DNA of 64,000 nt from Bacillus sp. AFS037270 (GTDB taxonomy: Bacteria; Bacillota; Bacilli; Bacillales_B; DSM-18226): the NCBI RefSeq assembly GCF_002585305.1, contig NZ_NUNF01000013.1:62001-126000 (forward strand), given 5' to 3'. The position numbers and the translations under genes were made by a program. This document shows, piece by piece, positions 41,450-48,836 of this stretch. Below the pieces are notes generated by a model. It was not told where the DNA came from, made no database searches, and saw only the letters and a list, made by a program, of their open reading frames with translations. How positions within the stretch are numbered: the first letter of the stretch is position 1; every line of letters starts with the position of its first letter.

Positions 41450-42697
41450 ATGTCAACTTTACGTGAAGAAGCATTAAAGATGCACAAAGAAAAGCGAGGA
41501 AAGCTGGGTGTTCACTCAAAAGTCGCAGTAAATAATGCAAACGATTTAAGTCTTGCGTATTCACCCGGTGTTGCAGAGCCCTGCTTAGACATTCATGAGG
41601 ACGAAAGCAAAGTATTTGATTATACAATGAAAGGAAATCTCGTTGCCGTTGTATCGAACGGAACAGCTGTTTTGGGCCTTGGAAATATTGGCCCGAAAGC
41701 TGCGATGCCGGTTATGGAAGGAAAAGCATTGTTATTCAAATCGTTTGCCGATGTAGATGCATTTCCCATTTGCCTTGATACAATGGACCCCGATAAAATT
41801 GTCGAGGTAGTTAAACTATTACAGCCCACTTTTGGCGGAGTAAACCTGGAAGACATCGCAGCACCGCAATGCTTTGAAATTGAGGATCGCTTACGAAAAA
41901 CGTGCGATATTCCCATTTTCCATGATGACCAACACGGAACAGCTATTGTAACGGCAGCCGGATTAATCAATGCTCTGAAACTCGTTAATAAAGACATTGA
42001 AGATATACGTGTCGTAGCAAACGGTGCCGGTGCGGCAGGTGTAGCGATTGTGAAGCTTTTGCTCCATATGGGAGTAAAGGATGTCATCTTATGTGATACA
42101 AATGGGATTATATATGAAGGACGTCCTGTCGGAATGAATCCATTCAAAGAAGAAATGGCCCGCATCACCAATAAAGAACAAAAACTAGGGACACTAGCGG
42201 ATGCTCTTATAGAAGCGGATGTGTTTGTTGGCGTATCAGCGGCTGGTTCCGTGACGAATGAAATGGTTCGTTCCATGAACCAAGATCCGATCATTTTTGC
42301 CATGGCCAATCCAGTACCAGAAATCATGCCAGAGGATGCAAAAGAAGCCGGGGCACTAGTCGTTGGAACAGGGCGATCTGATTACCCGAATCAAGTCAAT
42401 AACGTTTTGGCATTCCCTGGAATTTTCCGTGGTGCTTTAGATGTTCATGCAAAAGAAATCAATGAAGAAATGAAGTTGGCTGCCGTGTATGCGATTGCTG
42501 GATTAATTTCAGACGATGAACTTTATCCCGATTATGTCATTCCTGATCCGTTTGACCGCCGGGTAGCTGCCCATGTAGCAGCAGCAGTTGCGAAAACGGC
42601 TATGGAAACGGGTGTTGCACAAAAGAAAGTTAATGTTGAAGAGATAAAAAAGCGTCTATTAACACAAGTTGAAGAAAAACAACCTGCTTTTTTATAA
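41450..42697 (+). CDS. NAD(P)-dependent malic enzyme (YtsJ/MaeB-like short form)
   Basis: 415 residues. It oxidatively decarboxylates malate to pyruvate. N-terminal catalytic part: SLAYSPGVAEPC, NLVAVVSNGTAVLGLGNIG, FHDDQHGTAIV with metal-binding acids; nucleotide fold VVANGAGAAGVAI at ~185-197. AAAGGAG precedes ATG. Downstream of the odh group and probably separately transcribed. It may return C4 acids imported by DctP, or formed by ring cleavage, to pyruvate. The 23039-23152 relic matches the end of this family. Confidence 0.92.
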   Translation: MSTLREEALKMHKEKRGKLGVHSKVAVNNANDLSLAYSPGVAEPCLDIHEDESKVFDYTMKGNLVAVVSNGTAVLGLGNIGPKAAMPVMEGKALLFKSFADVDAFPICLDTMDPDKIVEVVKLLQPTFGGVNLEDIAAPQCFEIEDRLRKTCDIPIFHDDQHGTAIVTAAGLINALKLVNKDIEDIRVVANGAGAAGVAIVKLLLHMGVKDVILCDTNGIIYEGRPVGMNPFKEEMARITNKEQKLGTLADALIEADVFVGVSAAGSVTNEMVRSMNQDPIIFAMANPVPEIMPEDAKEAGALVVGTGRSDYPNQVNNVLAFPGIFRGALDVHAKEINEEMKLAAVYAIAGLISDDELYPDYVIPDPFDRRVAAHVAAAVAKTAMETGVAQKKVNVEEIKKRLLTQVEEKQPAFL

Positions 42698-43025
42698 ATC
42701 TAACAACTAAAGTGGCAACCTTAATCACTACCTTGATGTTTCAATAAAGCCTATTTAACTACAGTTTGATGAGGGGTTGGCCATGTAAGTCGTCCCCTTA
42801 CTCACTCTATTTTGACGAGTTTCTACTATTATATTTTGTCGTGTCCAATAGTTAATATTACATTAAAAAGACCGCAATTAACATAGCGGTCAAAAAGAAT
42901 TCATCCGGCTCCAGGCCGTTTAACGCTTATACATATGCCATCACCCCAAACAGCATTGAATGATATAAAAAATTACATTTGTTTCATAATGTTGCCTTTT
43001 CTCAAGTGCTTTTTCATTGCTTTAA
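42698..43025. other. Intergenic stretch, degraded
   Basis: Holds the stem GACCGC/GCGGTC (42870-42891) flanked by A5 on both sides, a probable terminator for malic enzyme or for the fragment downstream. Otherwise no gene-like signal; together with the two fragments that follow it looks like eroded DNA. Confidence 0.5.
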
Positions 43026-43255
43026 TTAGGTAACCGCCTTTAAATTTCCGCGGTTCATAAGAGAGATGAATGCTTTTGGTTCATACTCTTCGATTAAATC
43101 CAACACTTCACTTTCGCGGTTTCGTTTTGTTAATATTTCCAATTGGTATCTTTTACCATCACGTCCCATCCCTACAAAGACGGTAACCCCAAATCCTTTA
43201 TATCTTAATAAAGCAATAAGTTCTTCATTGATTTGCATTAAATTTACAACTAAGA
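43026..43255 (-). pseudogene. C-terminal fragment of a UPF0316 (YebE-like, DUF2179) membrane protein
   Basis: The ~75-codon frame holds LLRYKGFGVTVFVGMGRDGK, RYQLEILTKR and EPKAFIS, the soluble C-terminal domain of UPF0316 proteins, usually ~180 residues with three N-terminal membrane helices. Those helices are missing: a stop codon precedes the fragment at ~43256. The end (NRGNLKAVT) departs from the family after PKAFI, suggesting a frameshift. There is no ribosome binding site at the internal ATG 43238. Judged a pseudogene. Confidence 0.65.
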
Positions 43256-43313
43256 ATTAGCACGTAAGTCCGAGAAACTTAAAAATATTAATTTTCCATA
43301 ACCATTTCGAAAC

Positions 43314-43610
43314 TCAATCATCCTTTTTTAAAAACGGAGTGGGTTTTGACAATCTAGTCCGGATATTTAGGTGCATCTGATCAAAAACCCATGGAACTTG
43401 ACTTGAATCAAAAGATTTCCCATGGTCAAGCCAATCAACCATATTATCAGATGAAAAGACGCGATATTCTCTACTGCAGAAAATATTTTCTTCCTGATCC
43501 CAAGAACCATAGACATATACTCTTCCATCTGGCATAACATGTGCTTCTGGGTCTGGTATATGCAGGTTTGCTGGTAAAACTGGATTGCGGCAATCTTCAT
43601 ATTCTTTCAT
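43314..43610 (-). pseudogene. Truncated, frameshifted duplicate of the GH43 N-terminus
   Basis: From ATG 43610 the frame matches the GH43 enzyme at 28300-29637 over ~80 residues (DCRNPVLPANLHIPDPEAHV; YVYGSWDQEENIF; DHGKSFDSSQVPWVFD). It then shifts frame at the equivalent of DENAPKYPSS and ends after LTPFLKK-like residues. A six-codon in-frame extension to 43625 is also present, as in the intact gene. Its upstream region still carries the same promoter box. Only one propeller blade remains, so no enzyme can form. Confidence 0.85.
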
Positions 43611-43659
43611 AACCTCACTCCTCAAATGACTACTTGTTACTGTATAAAAACGTTGTACT

Positions 43660-43730
43660 CTTAGTTTAGTAGAGTTTCTTCCTTATAACTATGGCGATAT
43701 CCCCCAAATACTGTCCATTTCAAACATAAT
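43660..43730 (-). promoter_or_regulatory. Retained promoter box of the GH43 fragment
   Basis: Minus strand GTTTGAAATGGACAG, then GATATCGCCATAGTTA, then CTAAACTAAG, in the same order as at 27584-27645 and 29690-29778. It may be still active without a useful product. Confidence 0.5.
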
Positions 43731-43737
43731 AAAAAAC

Positions 43738-43762
43738 AACGCCTGAAAGAAATTCAGACGTT
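43738..43762 (-). terminator. Terminator of the aromatic operon
   Basis: AACG-C-CTGAA/TTCAG-A-CGTT with a 5-base loop and a minus-strand T-run, 42 bp after the last gene of the operon. Confidence 0.75.
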
Positions 43763-43803
43763 TATTACTTTTTTATATTTAGATTTCAATCATTATAGTG
43801 CCT

Positions 43804-44247
43804 CTACCTAAGAAGTTCGTAAACTTCTATATCTAACTTCTTAGCAAGATCAGGATTGTACGTTTTTTCGTATTCCGGTTCAACCGTTACCTTTCCTCCA
43901 TAAAACATGACATTCTCTACTTCTTCAATATCAATGGTTACCACACAAAGTTTCATCGTCTTTTCGAATACTTCAGATACTGTAGCTCTTCCACGCACTG
44001 AATAGCAGCTTCCTTCTCCAATCATTCCAACAATCACAGTAGGATTGCTTTGGATATTTGTAATACTTGATGCTTTATGACCAAGGGCTATCTTTATTTG
44101 TGTGCCGACCGGGTTAGCATTTACCCATGAAACAACACTTAATTGTGGTAGTTTTGTATCTGCATCAACCGTAATCAACGAAACCATCTTTTCTCCCTGC
44201 AAAGAAGAAGCGAGCTCAGTGCTCAGACGATCTAAAGTTTTAGTCAT
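43804..44247 (-). CDS. PNPOx-like FMN-binding split-barrel protein; possible flavin reductase partner
   Basis: 147 residues. Pyridoxamine-phosphate-oxidase-like split barrel: MVSLITVDADTKLPQLSVVS, IKIALGHKASSITNIQSNP and the CYSVRGRATVSE strand. Such proteins bind FMN, F420 or haem. It is the last gene of the operon, 20 bp after the flavin-dependent monooxygenase, which needs reduced flavin; a reductase role is therefore attractive but unproven. It is not of the usual HpaC/HsaB flavin-reductase family, which would be larger. Confidence 0.7.
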   Translation of the reverse strand: MTKTLDRLSTELASSLQGEKMVSLITVDADTKLPQLSVVSWVNANPVGTQIKIALGHKASSITNIQSNPTVIVGMIGEGSCYSVRGRATVSEVFEKTMKLCVVTIDIEEVENVMFYGGKVTVEPEYEKTYNPDLAKKLDIEVYELLR

Positions 44248-44267
44248 TATGATTCTCTCCTACTCTC

Positions 44268-45452
44268 TTAGTATTCCACTTTTACCGGAAGACCTAGCTC
44301 AAGCTTTCCGAACAGTTCTCCTACCCAATCAAAATTGAAGGCCGTATGCTGTGCTCCGGCGTGAATATCCCGCCAAAACTGTTGAAGAGGGTGACTCTCA
44401 CTAGAGGCGGCAGCACCACTGCTAGTGTAGATGGTTTCCATTGCTTCTGTACACATTTCTGCGCAATAAGCATAATTACAGCGCAAGCGTACCCGTTCCG
44501 GATATTCAAGTAACCGTCCGGACTCTACTAGTTCTAAGGATTTATGGAGAAGAGCGTCCGCTGCTTCAATTTTTGCCGCTACCTTTGCCAGACGAATTTG
44601 CTGATGGGTTAAATTTGCGACTGCTCCTCCACCCCTAGCTTTATTTTTCCCAATAACTTGGTCACGCCAAATCTCATAAGCTCCTTTGGTTGCTCCGAGA
44701 ATAACGGATAAAAGCGTAACTGGCATAACAGCTGACAATTGAATACGGTAAAGTGGTGCTGTATTCAGGTCCATCCCAGGAGAAATCCCATGAAGATTCC
44801 ATGGTTCTAACTCCATTGTTCGGTACTCGGGAACAAAAACGTCGGTTAACTGCAATAAATTACTGCCTGTTCCTCTCATACCAATGACTCGCCAAACATC
44901 AATCACTTTTAGGTCGTTTTTAGGAACGAGGAAATATAAGACTTTGGTTTCGTCTCCCACTTCCGAAACTGGTGCTGGTGCACTAATCATGATCCAATCA
45001 CAGTGATTGATTCCTGAGGAGAATCCCCATTTACCACTTAGTTTGTATCCACCATTAACACGGCTAATTTTTGAATCCGGACTTGGATTAATCGACGTAG
45101 CAAGGCATGCATCAGGGTTATTTTTCCATACATCCGCTTGTGCCTGGTCTGGAAAAAATGCCAGCATCCAGCTGTGTAATAGTAGAAGTGAATAGCACCA
45201 GCCTGTCGAAGCATCTCCTTTAGATACTTCTATTGCTGTATCAGCTAATGTTTTCCAACTAAGTTCATGCCCGCCCCAACGGCTCGGAACCAAGGATCGA
45301 ACCAAGCCTGATGAAATGAATTCTTGGATTGTTTCGGGGGGTTGGTGTCTTAGTTCTTCGCCAAGGTTTGGCCGCATTCGTAGGGAAGCAGATAATTCTT
45401 TCGCACGCTCGATCGCTTCCACATATGAGAACTTATTTAATACTTCATTCAT
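44268..45452 (-). CDS. Acyl-CoA-dehydrogenase-fold flavin-dependent monooxygenase (HsaA/HpaB-C2 type)
   Basis: 394 residues from ATG 45452 (GAGGAGG). Three-part acyl-CoA dehydrogenase fold: the N-terminal helical part, a beta domain with LSGKWGFSSGINHCDWIMIS and RGTGSNLLQLTDVFVP, and a C-terminal helical part. There is no catalytic Glu context of true acyl-CoA dehydrogenases. Instead the layout and the GxWxFxSG motif fit group D oxygenases that ortho-hydroxylate phenols with reduced flavin from a partner. Its neighbours are an extradiol dioxygenase and an FAH-family hydrolase. Predicted job: convert a monophenol or resorcinol-like acid to a catechol. Confidence 0.75.
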   Translation of the reverse strand: MNEVLNKFSYVEAIERAKELSASLRMRPNLGEELRHQPPETIQEFISSGLVRSLVPSRWGGHELSWKTLADTAIEVSKGDASTGWCYSLLLLHSWMLAFFPDQAQADVWKNNPDACLATSINPSPDSKISRVNGGYKLSGKWGFSSGINHCDWIMISAPAPVSEVGDETKVLYFLVPKNDLKVIDVWRVIGMRGTGSNLLQLTDVFVPEYRTMELEPWNLHGISPGMDLNTAPLYRIQLSAVMPVTLLSVILGATKGAYEIWRDQVIGKNKARGGGAVANLTHQQIRLAKVAAKIEAADALLHKSLELVESGRLLEYPERVRLRCNYAYCAEMCTEAMETIYTSSGAAASSESHPLQQFWRDIHAGAQHTAFNFDWVGELFGKLELGLPVKVEY

Positions 45453-45471
45453 TTTCTCATCCTCCTCAGGT

Positions 45472-46431
45472 TTATTTGTCAATGTTAGGTGTCCCATACG
45501 TGTGGAAAGTGGATGGAAGTGGTGTTCCCCATGCTAACCCTTTTTTCCGTTCTTCCGGGGTCCAAGTTACCGTTTCCCACTCTGGTGTAAAGATGAGAAA
45601 ACCGCCCGAGCATACCTCAATTCGATTACCTCCAGGCTCATACACGTATACAAACATCGTTTGACCTGCAACATGTTTATTAGGAGGTGCTTCAATGAAA
45701 ATTCCATTATCTAAAAATACATCGGCTGCCCGGAGTACCATTTCGGCACTTTCTACTTTGAATGCAGCATGATGGAAACGTCCTTGAGCACCTGATTTAT
45801 CGAGAGAAATGGCCAGGTCATAGGATTTATTCGTAACATGCAGCCAAGCGGTTGCCTGTTTGCCTTCATCGGTTATCGCTTGTTCACTTAGTCTGAAACC
45901 GAGGTGATTTCGATAAAAAGTACTATCGGCATCGACATTGGAGCTGAACAAATTAATATGATCCAGCTGCGTCACGCTTGCACCTCTTGCCGAAAACTTT
46001 TGAGGCTGATTTTTCAGACCCGGCTTTAAATGTTCCGGTGTTACAAATTTATCCGCCTCATAAAATACTTCTAATACATGCCCATCCGCATCGTAAAATT
46101 GGTAGGATCGTCCATGACCATAATCTCCATCAGTCCATCCAATTCCGTATCCGCTTTTCTCCAAATCAATAACACGCCGTTCAAGTGCTTGTTCGGAATA
46201 GGTCCTTAACGCCACATGTCCTAATCCAGCCTGACTTGCTTCCGTCAGCTTCAAGCTGTAAAGCCGCTGATCTCCCCAGCCGCGGAGAAAGACAGATTGT
46301 CCTTCTTGACGGACGATTTCCATTCCGAGTAAATCGCGAAAAAATTCAAGACTCTCGGTTGGCTTAGGTGTTAGTAGTTCAATATGTGCCAAGTAGGCGA
46401 TATCTCGAATGGGTTCGTGACTTGCTGTCAT
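45472..46431 (-). CDS. Extradiol (type I, VOC-fold) ring-cleavage dioxygenase
   Basis: 319 residues in two vicinal-oxygen-chelate domains. The C-terminal domain has the complete 2-His-1-Glu iron site: LDHINLFSS (~His180), FHHAAFKVES (~His234) and GGNRIEVCSGG (~Glu285), matching catechol 2,3-dioxygenase geometry. The N-terminal domain is the usual non-catalytic copy. It should cleave a catechol next to the hydroxyl pair with O2. Its ATG overlaps the stop of the FAH gene (ATGA-type), proving tight coupling. The monooxygenase gene follows after 19 bp. Confidence 0.85.
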   Translation of the reverse strand: MTASHEPIRDIAYLAHIELLTPKPTESLEFFRDLLGMEIVRQEGQSVFLRGWGDQRLYSLKLTEASQAGLGHVALRTYSEQALERRVIDLEKSGYGIGWTDGDYGHGRSYQFYDADGHVLEVFYEADKFVTPEHLKPGLKNQPQKFSARGASVTQLDHINLFSSNVDADSTFYRNHLGFRLSEQAITDEGKQATAWLHVTNKSYDLAISLDKSGAQGRFHHAAFKVESAEMVLRAADVFLDNGIFIEAPPNKHVAGQTMFVYVYEPGGNRIEVCSGGFLIFTPEWETVTWTPEERKKGLAWGTPLPSTFHTYGTPNIDK

Positions 46432-47366
46432 GATTCAGTCACCTCCATGATCGTTGTCTCAATCGCACCAATTCCGGAAATTTCCACCCTCACCTTATCA
46501 CCATGCTTTAAAAACTTGTTCTGTGCTTCCCCGACACCACCAGGTGTACCAGTAAGGATGATGTCCCCTGGCTCCAAAGTAACGATGCCTGATAAAAATT
46601 CAACAAGGTGATTAACATTGAACAACAGCTGTTCCGTATTGGACTTTTGCCTTAATTCATCGTTAACGGTTAAGCATATGTCTAAGCCGTGCGGATCTGG
46701 TATTTCATCCTTTGTGACTAAAACGGGTCCGAGTGGAAGACTCTTATCTAACGTTTTGCCTTGCAGCCATTGAATAGTTCGTTTTTGCATGTCACGGGCG
46801 GTAATATCGTTTGCGACAGTGTAGCCGAAGACATAGTCCAAGGCATCCTCATATGGAATGTCCTTTCCTTCTTTCCCAATGACAAATGCCAATTCTGCCT
46901 CGTAATCTAGCTTTTTAGTCAATTGGGAATTTAGCGGAAAGGTATCGTTCGGACCGGAAATCGCTGTAGCAAATTTGGCAAAAATAACTGGATGAACTGG
47001 GAAATCGCGCTTCATTTCAAGAATATGATTCTTGTAATTTAGTCCAACGCAGATGATTTTATTCGGCTTCAGTACGGGTGCCCCGATTTGAACATTTTCT
47101 TTTTTATAGAGGACGGAAGACTGTGCAGCACTTTCAAGTGCATAGGAAACCGCCTCTTTCGCGGTCTTTAGAGCCATGTCGCCATTTGCAATAAACTCTG
47201 TTGGATTGGCTGGCAATAAAGCGGTTGCAATTTCTTTCGCTCTTTGCTGCCCATTTTGATTTAATAGCTCGATATATGCTTCCTGTGGGTCTACAATCGT
47301 ATTTTCGTCAACTAAAATGCCAAGTCGTAAAGGTTTATTGTTTGTGGAATAGGTTAGTAATTTCAA
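46428..47366 (-). CDS. FAH-family (fumarylacetoacetase/HpaG-like) hydrolase or isomerase
   Basis: 312 residues from TTG 47366, with GAGGAGG upstream; the longer open frame to 47522 crosses the promoter. Metal-binding FAH core: VGLNYKNHILEM, LDYEAELAFVIGK (Glu pair) and NDITARDMQKR (Asp), then GPVLVTKDEI and ILTGTPGGVG. The family includes HpaG, acylpyruvases and oxaloacetate decarboxylases that split or isomerise products of extradiol ring cleavage. First gene of the four-gene aromatic operon. A palindrome AACACA/TGTGTT at 47391-47406 in its leader may be an operator. Confidence 0.85.
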   Translation of the reverse strand: MKLLTYSTNNKPLRLGILVDENTIVDPQEAYIELLNQNGQQRAKEIATALLPANPTEFIANGDMALKTAKEAVSYALESAAQSSVLYKKENVQIGAPVLKPNKIICVGLNYKNHILEMKRDFPVHPVIFAKFATAISGPNDTFPLNSQLTKKLDYEAELAFVIGKEGKDIPYEDALDYVFGYTVANDITARDMQKRTIQWLQGKTLDKSLPLGPVLVTKDEIPDPHGLDICLTVNDELRQKSNTEQLLFNVNHLVEFLSGIVTLEPGDIILTGTPGGVGEAQNKFLKHGDKVRVEISGIGAIETTIMEVTES

Positions 47367-47390
47367 GTGATTTCCTCCTCGTATTTTTAC

Positions 47391-47406
47391 AACACAACGA
47401 TGTGTT
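47391..47406. promoter_or_regulatory. Putative operator in the leader of the aromatic operon
   Basis: AACACA-ACGA-TGTGTT has perfect 6-bp arms and lies 24-40 bp upstream of the TTG start, a typical repressor position. No regulator gene is adjacent. Confidence 0.4.
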
Positions 47407-47569
47407 TTTCTCTTTAAATTAATGATAAGCCACAATGAAATTTTTTTGAAATACACATATTGCATTTGAGAAATCATGATTTTAGATAATTTGTCACTTT
47501 GTCTTTTCCTCTGCCGTACCAATTCCCGTTAATTTTTAAGTCGATTTTATAGAATTTGGTTAATTCATA

Positions 47570-47756
47570 GGAATTCTACAAATTAAATGCTGAATTCTAC
47601 AAAATAGAGAAGGAATTCTACAATTATTAAATTTATTCTACAAATGATGGCTTCGATTCTACATTAGTTGGTAATCAATTACCATTTTAAAAATTAATGG
47701 CCCAATTTTTACAAAAAAGGAGGATAATTCTACAAAGTCGAATGAATTCGCAACAA
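47570..47756 (-). repeat. Helically phased 20-21 bp tandem array 2 (about 9 units)
   Basis: On the minus strand units begin with TGTAGAATTC or close variants. Reference bases lie at 47579, 47600, 47621, 47641, 47662, 47682, 47712, 47733 and 47754, so steps are 21, 21, 20, 21, 20, 30, 21, 21. Best unit: TGTAGAATTCCTTCTCTAT, nearly identical to a unit of array 1 (13875-13998). The 30-bp step suggests a degenerate unit or a small insertion. It fills much of 47367-47883, ~205 bp upstream of the aromatic operon start, where no gene is seen. Confidence 0.8.
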
Positions 47757-47852
47757 AAATTGTAAATTTTGTCCAATTAAACAAAATCCAATTAAAAAGT
47801 CCATGGGCAAATCCCAATTTCTAAAATAACTTCATGGTAGAACACAAAAAAA

Positions 47853-47871
47853 ATACCCCTAAACGGAGTAT
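47853..47871 (-). terminator. Terminator of quercetinase module 2
   Basis: ATACTCC/GGGGTAT (minus strand, one G-U pair) with a 5-base loop followed by TTTTTTTT. Confidence 0.8.
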
Positions 47872-47883
47872 CTATCGACCTAA

Positions 47884-48834
47884 TCAATTTTCATGGAGAT
47901 GCTTTCGAAAAAAGGATTCTACTAACTCAAATATTCTTTTTTTACTAGACTCTATCTGTTCAGGTTCCCCTGCTTCAGCCTTACGAAGGGTAACTTGTAG
48001 AGGCAGTTCATCCAAACCATTTTTATTAAAAAATGCATGCCCCATTCCTTCAATCAAACAGAGCGCTGCCTCATTCCCGTGTTCAATCAGTGCTTGATAA
48101 AGCAGCTCACTTTGATGAACTGGTACGGCTGTATCACTTAACCCGTGTAAAATAAGAAATGGCGGGATATTTTCATCAATATAGGTGATTGGATTTGCCT
48201 CACGGACAAGGTTTGGAACCGTTTGAATGGGTGCTCCCAGCAATTGTGACTCTGGAGAATCTGGGTCAGTATGGCGCTGAACTGCATTAAGACGAATGGA
48301 TTCCGGATCATCAGAAGAAGCAGCCGTTGAATTATCGTATTCCTCCATCTGCAAGAAATCTGTAGGACCATACCCGTCAACTACTGCTTGTACGTCACTA
48401 AAATATTCCCAATTCCCTAACTTCAAATCTTCGAGCCTGCCTGAACCTGTGGTACCGGCCAAAGCCGCTAAATGTCCTCCAGCTGATGACCCCCAGAGGC
48501 CAATATGTTTGCTATCAAGACCATACTCGTTAGCTACCGAACGGAGCCAACGGATTGCGGCCTTTACATCATGAATTTGCGCAGGAAAAATCGCTTCACC
48601 GCTTAATCGATACTCAATGCTTGCCATAGCATATCCACGTTCAGCAAATCTAACTTTAAATTCCGGTCCTAGCTTTCTATCCCCAATTCGCCAACCTCCG
48701 CCGTGGAGCCAGACAATCACTGGCACTGGCCCCTCTGCTCCGATAGGCAAATAAAGATCCAGAAGTAATGATTTCCCATTTGGTGAGGCAAATTCAACAT
48801 CCGGTAGGGCCTTTACTTCATACCGATTACTCAT
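47884..48834 (-). CDS. Alpha/beta hydrolase paired with quercetinase (module 2); candidate depside esterase
   Basis: 316 residues and a clear paralogue of the hydrolase at 31607-32560. HGGGW at 44-48, nucleophile Ser117 in WGSSAGG, acid in LHGLSDTAVP and His in GMGHAFFN. It begins only 2 bp after the quercetinase stop, tighter than in module 1 (56 bp), so translational coupling is likely. Insertions around 140-190 (SAAVELS-like acidic region) differ from copy 1, which could change acyl-group choice. Function inferred as for module 1. Confidence 0.8.
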   Translation of the reverse strand: MSNRYEVKALPDVEFASPNGKSLLLDLYLPIGAEGPVPVIVWLHGGGWRIGDRKLGPEFKVRFAERGYAMASIEYRLSGEAIFPAQIHDVKAAIRWLRSVANEYGLDSKHIGLWGSSAGGHLAALAGTTGSGRLEDLKLGNWEYFSDVQAVVDGYGPTDFLQMEEYDNSTAASSDDPESIRLNAVQRHTDPDSPESQLLGAPIQTVPNLVREANPITYIDENIPPFLILHGLSDTAVPVHQSELLYQALIEHGNEAALCLIEGMGHAFFNKNGLDELPLQVTLRKAEAGEPEQIESSKKRIFELVESFFRKHLHEN

Positions 48835-48836
48835 CT

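Noticed and set aside
43026..43238. Functional 70-residue gene
   Set aside because: It matches only the C-terminal domain of a membrane protein family, lacks a ribosome site, and the frame opens right after a stop.
44268..45452. True acyl-CoA dehydrogenase of fatty-acid oxidation
   Set aside because: No beta-oxidation genes nearby; sequence and context fit the flavin monooxygenase branch of the fold.
45472..46431. Glyoxalase or fosfomycin/bleomycin resistance protein
   Set aside because: Two-domain length, full extradiol iron ligands and operon with a phenol hydroxylase-type enzyme favour ring cleavage.
47367..47522. 52-codon extension of the FAH-family gene
   Set aside because: It lacks family similarity, covers a likely promoter and palindrome, and TTG 47366 has a strong ribosome site.
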